Assembly (NCBI GenBank): GCA_017474125.1
Contig: JAFVIF010000074.1
Location: 1-49,605 of the forward strand
Origin: Clostridia bacterium
Lineage (GTDB): Bacteria; Bacillota; Clostridia; Oscillospirales; Acutalibacteraceae
DNA length: 49,605 bases
Direction of reading: 5' to 3'
Numbering within the stretch: the stretch's first letter is position 1; every line of letters begins with the position of its first letter. Below the pieces are notes generated by a model, which had not been told where the DNA came from, made no database searches, and saw only the letters and a list, made by a program, of their open reading frames with translations. Position numbers and translations under genes: made by a program. This document shows, one piece after another, positions 9,137-15,622 of the stretch.

Positions 9137-10272
9137 TACTCTTCCTCCCAAATTTCTTCAACAATTCTTTTTACAAAATCTGCTTGCTCATCACTTATAT
9201 CTTGACCGTTTTGCAATAAAAAGAAGTCGGAAAAATGCTCGAAGGGTTGCTTTTCTTCAACTGCTTCGGCACCTGTAATAGCGTTATTTGTTCTTGTCCT
9301 TACGTTATCGTAATCAAACTTCATAATGTTTTTATATATAACACGAAGCTTCGTAAGCGCATCGGGTACGTCGTCTTCGTCGGTTAAGGTAACGTGTAAA
9401 TAGTCACTGATTAGTGTAGTGTTTTCCCAAAAGCTTTTAAGAGTTAATTCGTTAAAGGTACCTTTAATTTCTACCATATCGCGCTTCGGATAAAGCGGAA
9501 TGAATTCCAAATCCACCTTTCCTTTTTCATTGATATTAACAACCGTTATTGTTTTTTGATCATTTGCTTCTGAAAAAGAATATTTAAGGGGAGTACCGCT
9601 GTAACGAATATGGTTGGACGTACATTTTTGCGAACGGTGTATGTGCCCCAATGCAACGTAGTCAAAATCGTTAAATACCGAAGCATCAACGTTATCTGTT
9701 CCGCCCACCGAAATATCTTCAGATTCACTGCGAATCGAACCCGTAACAAATTGATGTGTTACCAATACGTTACGTGAGTTTTTATCTATCATCATTTCAT
9801 CAATTGCTATTTTTAATGCATCGGTATATGAATCGATAGCTTTGTCGGGATGATATTTTCTTACGTTTGTGGGCTTTAAGAAGGGGAGAAGGTAAAAATT
9901 TATTTCGCCGTATTTATCATTGAGGGTTATTGGTGAAATGTTGCCGCTATATACCGGTGACATATAAATACCGCTTTTGTCCATAAGTCTGCCTCCAAAT
10001 GCAATGCGCTCGGCGGAATCGTGGTTACCGCTAATGACAAAAACCTTTAAATTTCTCTGCGAGAGTTTAACTAAAAAATTATCAAACAACTCTACAGCCT
10101 CGGCAGAAGGGATAGATTTATCGTAAACGTCGCCGGCAATTATTACGCCATCGGGTCTTGTCTCGTCGATAGCGTTAATAACTTTTGTGAGAATATATTC
10201 TTGGTCTTCGATTAAAGAAAATTCATTAAGTCTTTTACCAAGATGTAAGTCGGATAAATGTATTAACTTCAT
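9136..10272 (-). CDS. sbcD: Exonuclease subunit SbcD (Mre11-like phosphoesterase)
   Basis: Nuclease subunit of SbcCD. The calcineurin-like metallophosphoesterase motifs are visible: HLSDLHLG (DxH), GDVYD (GDxxD), GNHDS (GNHD/E), and VTHQF and ALGHIHRSQ histidines. 378 aa, typical length. The open frame starts at a TTG (10284), but the ATG at 10272 has a GGAGG site 6 nt upstream and yields MKLIHLSDLHLGK, the standard N-terminus. It overlaps sbcC by one base, and both are transcribed from the promoter at 10300-10328. Confidence 0.96.
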   Translation of the reverse strand: MKLIHLSDLHLGKRLNEFSLIEDQEYILTKVINAIDETRPDGVIIAGDVYDKSIPSAEAVELFDNFLVKLSQRNLKVFVISGNHDSAERIAFGGRLMDKSGIYMSPVYSGNISPITLNDKYGEINFYLLPFLKPTNVRKYHPDKAIDSYTDALKIAIDEMMIDKNSRNVLVTHQFVTGSIRSESEDISVGGTDNVDASVFNDFDYVALGHIHRSQKCTSNHIRYSGTPLKYSFSEANDQKTITVVNINEKGKVDLEFIPLYPKRDMVEIKGTFNELTLKSFWENTTLISDYLHVTLTDEDDVPDALTKLRVIYKNIMKFDYDNVRTRTNNAITGAEAVEEKQPFEHFSDFFLLQNGQDISDEQADFVKRIVEEIWEEE

Positions 10273-10299
10273 TTTTGCCTCCAAAGGTATATTTGTATA

Positions 10300-10328
10300 A
10301 GTATAACATATAGTATTTTGCTTGTAAA
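10300..10328 (-). promoter_or_regulatory. sbcDC promoter
   Basis: Minus strand: -35 TTTACA (10323-10328), 17-nt spacer, -10 TATACT (10300-10305), about 28 nt upstream of the sbcD ATG. Confidence 0.6.
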
Positions 10329-10341
10329 TATTTCAAAATAT

Positions 10342-10369
10342 AAAATCCCGTTCCTGAGAACGAGATTTT
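10342..10369. terminator. Bidirectional terminator-like hairpin
   Basis: Stem of 12 positions (10342-10353 with 10358-10369, one mismatch) and a CTGA loop. T-rich on both sides: it can end the minus-strand fragment at 10424 and insulates sbcDC from the element to its right. Confidence 0.55.
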
Positions 10370-10423
10370 TGTCTCCGGTGTTCAAAATAACAGTCAAAAA
10401 ATACAATAATTTTCTTTGCTTTA

Positions 10424-10678
10424 TTACTTTAAATAAGGTTTGCGCCTACTCCGATTGTTAACATAGAAATTGTTTGGAATATCAATCATTTCTCTTGCAA
10501 AAATCAGCATAGAAACAAATGATGGTCTGCGTGCGAATTGATAAACCTCAACCAACTCATCTCCGACCTCTACAACTGTTTTGGCAAGTATATTGAGACG
10601 CAATAATACCGATATTATGTGTTTGGCTTTATCCTCAGTGCACCCTAATTCCTTAATAATTAATTTTTCGGTAAAGGC
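10424..10678 (-). pseudogene. C-terminal fragment of an unidentified element-type protein
   Basis: The minus-strand frame from about 10678 reads as a plausible protein C-terminus of about 85 residues: a helical segment (LIIKELGCTEDKAKHIISVL) followed by a conserved-looking tail (VYQFARRPSFVSMLIFAREM, ending RRKPYLK). The frame remains open to 10798, but that upstream part is the shadow of the integrase fragment on the plus strand, so the true N-terminus appears to have been lost at a junction near 10680. No start codon with a ribosome binding site is visible at the junction. I do not recognise the family with confidence; it resembles small accessory proteins of clostridial mobile elements. 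Confidence 0.45.
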
Positions 10679-10681
10679 ATT

Positions 10682-11275
10682 AAAGCTTTCTCGCTTATAG
10701 CAGAAATCAATAAAGCTATTGCAGTTGCTGATGCAATGGGTAGAACTGATGTAGTATTTGGTATTCGTATCGGTTGGCGCTTTGGACTTCGTATTCACGA
10801 AATCGCAAAGCTGCGTGTTGAGGATGTAACTCGTGCAGTTACACGCGGCGAGTTATGTGTTAAAGGTAAGGGAGGCTATGTGCGCTCCATTCCGGTAGAA
10901 ACCCCACAGCAGAAGAAACTTTTATCCGACTTATACAGGTATGCGAGAATGAATAATCTGCAACCCGGTGACTGCTTAATTTCAGAAAACAAATATCGTG
11001 GTATCGACAAGGAAATCAAATCACTAAAAAATTGGGTAATCAATAATAGGAAAAAATTTACCTATCGTAACCGCACTAAATTTGTTGGCGAAAACGAAAA
11101 GCCGAGAATGGAAACGCTAACCTGGCATGGTCTTAGATACACCTATGCTCAGGAGCGTAAACAGCGCTTGATTGATAGCGGTGTAAAGGATGTTGACCGT
11201 AATCTCAGCGAGAGTCTTGGTCATCATCGTGTAAGTGTAACCAAAATTTACACTGCCGAGAAGAAGCACAAGTAG
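10682..11275 (+). pseudogene. Tyrosine recombinase catalytic-domain fragment
   Basis: Plus-strand frame open from 10664; integrase-like sequence begins near 10682 (AEINKAIAVADAMGRTDVVF). Catalytic residues of the tyrosine recombinase family are recognisable: Arg in FGLRIHE, Lys in KGKGGYVRSI, HGLRY, GHHR and the tyrosine in TKIYTAE. The N-terminal core-binding domain (about 150 residues) is absent and no ribosome binding site precedes the first ATG (10736). It abuts an opposed gene fragment, so this is a deletion or insertion junction. It differs from the intact integrase at 11700-12890, so it came from a different element. Confidence 0.6.
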
Positions 11276-11286
11276 TGCAACAAATA

Positions 11287-11325
11287 GTATATGCGGTGTA
11301 CCAAATTAAAGCACACCGCATATAC
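11287..11325 (+). terminator. Hairpin after the recombinase fragment
   Basis: Perfect 13-bp stem (11287-11299 with 11313-11325) with a 13-nt loop, 11 nt after the fragment's stop. The following AGAACTTTAAAT is only weakly T-rich, so efficiency is uncertain. Confidence 0.45.
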
Positions 11326-11354
11326 AGAACTTTAAATAAAAGGAGGTTTGCTTA

Positions 11355-11576
11355 TTGAATGATTTTGACCTAGTGGATAAATATTATACTGTTATGTTTA
11401 CCGAGTTTAAAGATATCGTGACGGTAAAAGAAGCTTGTGATATGCTACATATGGGAAGAAAAAAGATATATGAACTTATAAGAAGCGGTCGTTTAGAATT
11501 ATTGAATGATACGCCGGACACTTCCCGTTATTTAATTACTAAGCGTTCTATTATTAAGTACGTGATAAAAGCATAA
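11355..11576 (+). CDS. Excisionase-like helix-turn-helix DNA-binding protein
   Basis: 73-residue protein whose residues 22-70 match the MerR-like/excisionase fold: VTVKEACDMLHMGRKKIYEL followed by IRSGRLELL and a C-terminal helix. Such proteins direct excision by the neighbouring integrase or act as small regulators. The start is a TTG at 11355, chosen because AGGAGG ends 8 nt before it; the next ATG has no such site. The gene lies 123 bp before the integrase, the usual xis-int order of Tn916-type elements. A stem (11584-11591 with 11603-11610) lies in the gap between the two. Confidence 0.72.
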   Translation: MNDFDLVDKYYTVMFTEFKDIVTVKEACDMLHMGRKKIYELIRSGRLELLNDTPDTSRYLITKRSIIKYVIKA

Positions 11577-11699
11577 ACAAGCACCGTACAGGCGGCCTTT
11601 GTCTGTACGGCATACATATCTTATATGTCTTTGTAAATATTTCTGCAAAGGCGAATGAAGGAGAGTATTCGAAATTAGGGTATGTAGAAAGAAGGAAGT

Positions 11700-12890
11700 A
11701 TGTTAAAAGGCAACGTACAAGAAAAACGCGGTTATTTGCACACCGTAATCTCTTATAAAGATGAAAACGGAGTGCGAAAGAAAAAATGGCAGTCTACAGG
11801 GCTTACAGCCAAGGGTAACATTCGCAAAGCCGAAGCTATTTTAAAAGAAAGAATGGAAGCTTTTGAATTAGAGCTTAAACAAAAGCAGTCAGATAAGTCT
11901 AATGAAGATATTCTCTTCTCAAAATTTTTATCTAATTGGCTTGCAATGGTTAAAAGCACCTTGCTCATCACTACATACGGCGGTTATCAATATTTTATAG
12001 AACAGCGAATTAATCCGTATTTTGATGAAAAGAAGATGACCCTGCAAAATATAACCACGAAGGACATTCAAGAGTATTACAACACAATGCTCACAAAGGG
12101 TACTAAGTGGAATTCGGTAGTTAAACATCATGCCATTATCCGCAAGGCTCTTGACTATGCAGTAAAGATGGACTACATACCATCGAACCCTGCGGCAAGA
12201 ATTGAGACTCCGAAAAGACAAAAATATATAGCCGAGCATTATAATCAAGATGAATTAAACCAACTGTTTGAAGTTATTAAAGGCGATCCTGCAGAGGTTG
12301 CAATTATTCTAACAGCCTATTACGGATTGCGCCGTAGCGAAGTTTTAGGATTAAAGTGGAGTGCAATAGACTTTAAGGAGAAAACTCTTTGTATCCGTCA
12401 TACCGTTTGTAAAACCGTACTTGATGGTCAGCAAATCGTGGTACAAAAGGATACGACTAAAAACAAAGCAAGTATCCGCACACTACCGCTAATCCCTGAA
12501 ATTGAGGAACTGCTGCTCGAAACAAAGAAAAAGCAAGAAGCCTGTCGCAAGAAAGCAAAATGGTCTTACTGTAAAGATTATCTTGATTATGTTTGTGTAG
12601 ACAGTTTAGGTGTGTTACTCAAACCCGACTATCTGACACAGCATTTTGAAATTATTATTAAAAAGAACAACCTTAAGAAGATTCGGTATCACGATTTAAG
12701 GCATTCCTGCGCATCACTTTTACTTGCAAACGGTGTGTCGTTAAAAGAGATACAGGATTGGTTAGGCCATTCGGATTACTCAACAACAGCTAATATTTAT
12801 AGTCATTTAGAGTACGGTGCAAAGTTAAAGTCTGCCGGGAAGATTTCCGAGACTTTAAGTATTAAGAGAGAAAAGAAGGACGGCAAGTAG
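11700..12890 (+). CDS. int: Tyrosine site-specific integrase (Tn916/phage type)
   Basis: 396 residues with the three-part layout of element integrases: an N-terminal arm-binding domain (about 1-55, basic, KKKWQSTGLTAKGNIRKAEA), a SAM-like core-binding domain (about 60-165) and the catalytic domain. Catalytic residues: Arg in YGLRRSEVLGLKW, His-Arg in YHDLRHSCASLL, His in LGHSDYSTT and Tyr in ANIYSHL. The ATG has an AAGGAAG site just upstream. The gene points at the tRNA-Leu 135 bp downstream, as integrases next to their attachment site do. A 7-bp hairpin spans its stop codon (12878-12896). No relaxase, replication or cargo gene is present, so the element is a remnant or a minimal element. Confidence 0.9.
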   Translation: MLKGNVQEKRGYLHTVISYKDENGVRKKKWQSTGLTAKGNIRKAEAILKERMEAFELELKQKQSDKSNEDILFSKFLSNWLAMVKSTLLITTYGGYQYFIEQRINPYFDEKKMTLQNITTKDIQEYYNTMLTKGTKWNSVVKHHAIIRKALDYAVKMDYIPSNPAARIETPKRQKYIAEHYNQDELNQLFEVIKGDPAEVAIILTAYYGLRRSEVLGLKWSAIDFKEKTLCIRHTVCKTVLDGQQIVVQKDTTKNKASIRTLPLIPEIEELLLETKKKQEACRKKAKWSYCKDYLDYVCVDSLGVLLKPDYLTQHFEIIIKKNNLKKIRYHDLRHSCASLLLANGVSLKEIQDWLGHSDYSTTANIYSHLEYGAKLKSAGKISETLSIKREKKDGK

Positions 12891-12912
12891 CCGTCCCATA
12901 CATAAATTAAAG

Positions 12913-12932
12913 ATGTCTACCAATGTCTACCA
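12913..12932 (+). repeat. Tandem 10-bp repeats, candidate integrase arm sites (left)
   Basis: Two exact head-to-tail copies of ATGTCTACCA just after the integrase gene. Inverted copies lie on the other side of the tRNA: TGGTAGACAT (13134-13143, exact) and TGGAAGACAT (13145-13154, one mismatch). Paired short repeats on both sides of a core site are the pattern of arm-type binding sites of Tn916/lambda-type integrases. Confidence 0.5.
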
Positions 12933-12987
12933 CGAAAAAAGAGATATTTTCAGGCAAAAATGAAAGGCGTGTTTAAGCATAAAGAAT

Positions 12988-13020
12988 CGCCCAAACCCGC
13001 ATTGTTAAAGGGTTTGGACG
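12988..13020 (-). terminator. tRNA-Leu terminator hairpin
   Basis: Immediately beyond the tRNA CCA on the minus strand: an 11-bp stem (13010-13020 with 12988-12998, one G-U pair), 11-nt loop, then ATTCTTTA. The U-tract is weak. Confidence 0.5.
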
Positions 13021-13021
13021 A

Positions 13022-13108
13022 TGGTGCGGATAACAGGACTTGAACCTGCACCGAGTTGCCCCGACTAGAACCTGAATCTAGCGCGTCTGCCAATTCCGCC
13101 ATATCCGC
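13022..13108 (-). tRNA. tRNA-Leu(CAG)
   Basis: Complete class II tRNA on the minus strand. Acceptor GCGGATA (13108-13102) pairs with TATCCGC; anticodon stem CTAGA/TCTAG encloses a TTCAGGT loop, anticodon CAG (decodes CUG). A long variable arm (TCGGGGCAACTCGG), T-arm GCAGG-TTCAAGT-CCTGT, discriminator A (13025) and encoded CCA (13022-13024) follow. No good promoter lies directly upstream; the consensus promoter is 222 bp away, in front of a truncated copy (13271-13315), so transcription probably reads through that copy. Confidence 0.93.
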
Positions 13109-13133
13109 ATGTGTTTATTAAGTTTTGTTGTTT

Positions 13134-13154
13134 TGGTAGACATTTGGAAGACAT
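13134..13154 (-). repeat. Inverted 10-bp repeats, candidate integrase arm sites (right)
   Basis: TGGTAGACAT (13134-13143) and TGGAAGACAT (13145-13154), reverse-complement partners of the tandem ATGTCTACCA repeats at 12913-12932. They lie 26 bp beyond the 5' end of the tRNA. Confidence 0.5.
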
Positions 13155-13270
13155 CGACCAAAATTCAAGATTTTTGAAATTTAGAAAATCAAGTTTAAAA
13201 TCTCTAAAAGCCTTGATTTCAAAGGATTTGCGGCTTGTCTGGTAGAAAACATAAGACTTGATTCACGCAA

Positions 13271-13315
13271 TAGTACCTGAATCTAGCGCGTCTGCCAATT
13301 CCGCCATACCCGCAT
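13271..13315 (-). pseudogene. Truncated tRNA-Leu copy (5' half only), probable attachment-site scar
   Basis: 45-bp direct repeat of 13066-13110 (2 mismatches). It covers the tRNA-Leu 5' half from acceptor strand (GCGGGTA) through D-arm, anticodon loop and part of the anticodon stem, then diverges. A perfect promoter (TTGACA-17-TATAAT) lies 17 bp upstream of its 5' end, so this is probably the original chromosomal 5' half, separated from its 3' half by integration of an element. Confidence 0.75.
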
Positions 13316-13329
13316 AATTAACGCTGTTA

Positions 13330-13358
13330 ATTATAATATTGTTTCAAATGTTTGTCAA
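13330..13358 (-). promoter_or_regulatory. tRNA-Leu promoter
   Basis: Minus strand: -35 TTGACA (13353-13358), 17-nt spacer, -10 TATAAT (13330-13335); consensus at all 12 positions. Predicted start about 9 nt before the truncated tRNA copy. Back-to-back with the marR promoter. Confidence 0.85.
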
Positions 13359-13371
13359 GTATTTTTTCTGC

Positions 13372-13400
13372 TTGACAAAGGCTTTATTAAATAATATAAT
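13372..13400 (+). promoter_or_regulatory. marR-ABC operon promoter
   Basis: -35 TTGACA (13372-13377), 17-nt spacer, -10 TATAAT (13395-13400); full consensus, so it needs repression to be controlled. Confidence 0.87.
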
Positions 13401-13403
13401 TTA

Positions 13404-13432
13404 GTTGCAAGTGCAACGGTTGTGCTTGCAAC
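13404..13432. promoter_or_regulatory. Tandem MarR operators overlapping the transcription start
   Basis: Two adjacent 14-bp palindromic sites: GTTGCAAGTGCAAC (13404-13417, perfect 6-2-6) and GTTGTGCTTGCAAC (13419-13432, imperfect). They begin 3 bp after the -10 and cover the predicted start. Together they form a 14-bp hairpin in RNA followed by six U. The position right at the start favours a repressor site for the MarR protein encoded next. Confidence 0.65.
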
Positions 13433-13457
13433 TTTTTTATAAATTTGAGGTAATTAA

Positions 13458-13901
13458 ATGATATTTATAATGAAAAAAATTAATACCATAAGCAGGTGTG
13501 CCGTTGCCTACAGAAACGATGTGCTTAACGACAAATCCCTATCACCGCTATATCATAGCTACGTTTTGATTATTTCGAAAAATCCCGGTATTTCACAAGA
13601 CGAGCTGGCAAAAGAGCTATGCATTAATAAAAGCACGGTTGCGCGCGGAGTCGCGAGTCTCGAGGAAAAGGGCTTTGTAGAACGCAAAACCGATGATAAC
13701 GACAAACGGATTTTAAGGGTATACCCGAGCGAAAAAATGCTTGAGGTATTACCGAATATACGTAAAGCTATTAGGGAATGGAATAAATACTTAACCGATG
13801 ATATTGATGAGACTGAGGTCGAAATTTTTCAATCTGTTCTTGAGCGTATCAGCAATAAGGCAAAGCTTTATATGGAAAGCAGGGAAGAGGGCGAAATATG
13901 A
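13458..13901 (+). CDS. MarR family transcriptional regulator
   Basis: 147-residue winged helix-turn-helix regulator. The recognition region reads ISQDELAKELCINKSTVARG, followed by the wing with the family motif ERKTDDNDKRILRVYPS. The first ATG (13458) is 7 nt after GAGG and is preferred to the one at 13470. The stop codon overlaps the ATG of the following ABC gene (ATGA), so regulator and transporter are co-transcribed and coupled. Two palindromes on the start site are the expected binding sites, making it an autorepressor that also controls the drug-type exporter. Effector unknown. Confidence 0.9.
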   Translation: MIFIMKKINTISRCAVAYRNDVLNDKSLSPLYHSYVLIISKNPGISQDELAKELCINKSTVARGVASLEEKGFVERKTDDNDKRILRVYPSEKMLEVLPNIRKAIREWNKYLTDDIDETEVEIFQSVLERISNKAKLYMESREEGEI

Positions 13902-15622
13902 AAACTCTTTTAAAATACTTAAAGCCGTATTTTCCGCGTATGAGCGGCGGTTTGATAATTAAAATTGCGGGAACAGTTGTAGAATTATTTATACCTTACA
14001 TACTTACACACATTCTTGAAACCGTAATTCTTACCCAAAAGGTATCAAGTATAATTTTTTGGGGTGTATTAATGGTGCTGTGTGCCGCCGCAGCGTGTGT
14101 GTTTAATATTATTGCGAACCGTATGGCCGCTTCGGTTTCCAGAGATTTTTCCGAAAAGGTGCGCCACGATTTATTTGCAAAAACTCTAAGATTATCGGCC
14201 GCGCAAACCGATAAATTCACCATTGCTTCGCTCGAATCTCGTATAACTACTGATACGTATAACATTCATCATTTTGTGGGCATGATGCAAAGAATGGGCG
14301 TAAGAGCTCCCATAATACTTATCGGCGGTATTATTATCACCCTTATAATGGATAGCTATTTATCTATGGTTATGATTGCAACTATGCCGTTACTATTCAT
14401 AACTGTTTACCTTGTTTCCAGAAACGGCATTCCTCTCTATAAAAAAGTCCAGCAATCAGTTGACAAAATGATTCGTGTGGTGCGTGAGGATGCTCAGGGT
14501 ATTAGAGTTATTAAAGCATTATCTAAAGATAAATACGAGCATAAAAGATATAACGAAGTTAATGTCGGTCTTGTGAAGGATGAGAAAAGAGCAGGAATAA
14601 TTATGGGCTCTGTGCATCCGATTATGAACCTGTTTATGAATATGGGTATTGTTGCAGTTGTTGCACTGAGCGCTGCGCGTGTTACTAACAGATTGTCTAC
14701 ACCCGAAACGGTTATAGCCTTTATGCAATATTTTACTCAAATATCTATGTCGATGATGGCTATGTCACGTATTTTTACAATGGCAAGCAAAAGCATCGCT
14801 TCGGCCAATCGAATTGAAGAAATTTTGCTTTCTGAGGACGAGCTGATTGAACAAAGCATTGAAGATTATCCGCAAAACAATCGGGGAAACATAATTGAAT
14901 TTCGCAACGTAAGCTTTTCTTACAACGGTAAAAAGGAAGATTTAAGCAATATTTCATTCATAATTAATCCCGGTGAATCTTTAGGTATAATCGGTGCTAC
15001 AGGTAGCGGAAAATCGACGCTTATAAAGCTATTACTGCGACTGTACGACGTAGATAAGGGCGAAATTTTCCTAAACGGTCGCAACGTGAGAACTATTAAC
15101 CGAAGTGAATTGTATTCAAATTTCGGCTCGGTAATGCAAAACGATTTTCTTTATAACGATACCATAATGGAAAATATTAAATTTGGTAGAGATATAAGTG
15201 ATGATGAAGTTGTAGAAGCGGCAAAAATTGCACAGGCACACGGTTTTATTTCCGATTTTTCCGACGGCTACGAACACGTTTTATCTCAGCACGGTACCAA
15301 TATTTCGGGCGGTCAAAAGCAAAGAGTGTTAATATCACGTGCGATAGCAGCAAAGCCCCGTATTCTTATCCTTGACGACAGTTCATCGGCGCTTGACTAC
15401 AAAACCGAGTCGGCTCTCAGAAACGCTCTCAATGAAAATTTAACCGATACAGTGCTTATTAACGTCGCTCAAAGAGTAAGTGCAGTTAAAGGCTGTTCAC
15501 TTATACTTGTACTTGATGAAGGAAAAATTATTGGCAGCGGCACGCACGAAGAGTTGCTTCAAAGCTGTAAAGAATATAAGGAAATAAGTGATTCGCAAAT
15601 GGGAGGTGCCATAGTTGAGTAA
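13898..15622 (+). CDS. Heterodimeric ABC exporter, subunit with degenerate ATP site
   Basis: 574-residue half-transporter: six-helix membrane domain (about 1-310) and ATPase domain (about 335-565). Walker A GATGSGKST and signature ISGGQ are normal, but the residue after Walker B is Asp (ILILDDSSSALD) where the catalytic Glu is expected, and the H-loop His is Gln (VAQRVSA). Such substitutions mark the non-hydrolysing site of asymmetric exporters such as TM287/288, BmrCD or LmrCD. The start ATG overlaps the marR stop; the end overlaps the next gene by 8 nt. A multidrug or lipid-linked export role is likely from the MarR-ABC-ABC arrangement, but the substrate is unknown. Confidence 0.92.
   Translation: MKTLLKYLKPYFPRMSGGLIIKIAGTVVELFIPYILTHILETVILTQKVSSIIFWGVLMVLCAAAACVFNIIANRMAASVSRDFSEKVRHDLFAKTLRLSAAQTDKFTIASLESRITTDTYNIHHFVGMMQRMGVRAPIILIGGIIITLIMDSYLSMVMIATMPLLFITVYLVSRNGIPLYKKVQQSVDKMIRVVREDAQGIRVIKALSKDKYEHKRYNEVNVGLVKDEKRAGIIMGSVHPIMNLFMNMGIVAVVALSAARVTNRLSTPETVIAFMQYFTQISMSMMAMSRIFTMASKSIASANRIEEILLSEDELIEQSIEDYPQNNRGNIIEFRNVSFSYNGKKEDLSNISFIINPGESLGIIGATGSGKSTLIKLLLRLYDVDKGEIFLNGRNVRTINRSELYSNFGSVMQNDFLYNDTIMENIKFGRDISDDEVVEAAKIAQAHGFISDFSDGYEHVLSQHGTNISGGQKQRVLISRAIAAKPRILILDDSSSALDYKTESALRNALNENLTDTVLINVAQRVSAVKGCSLILVLDEGKIIGSGTHEELLQSCKEYKEISDSQMGGAIVE

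Noticed and set aside
10679-10798. N-terminal extension of the minus-strand fragment (start MNTKSKAPTDTN)
   Set aside because: It is the reverse complement of the recombinase fragment's conserved region, so it is a shadow and not part of the minus-strand protein.
10424-13315. A complete integrative conjugative element or prophage
   Set aside because: Only recombinase and excisionase genes are present; no relaxase, replication, structural or cargo genes, and no left attachment copy could be found.
13366-13383. TTGTCAAG...CTTGACAA inverted repeat as an operator
   Set aside because: It is explained by two back-to-back -35 hexamers (13353-13358 minus, 13372-13377 plus).
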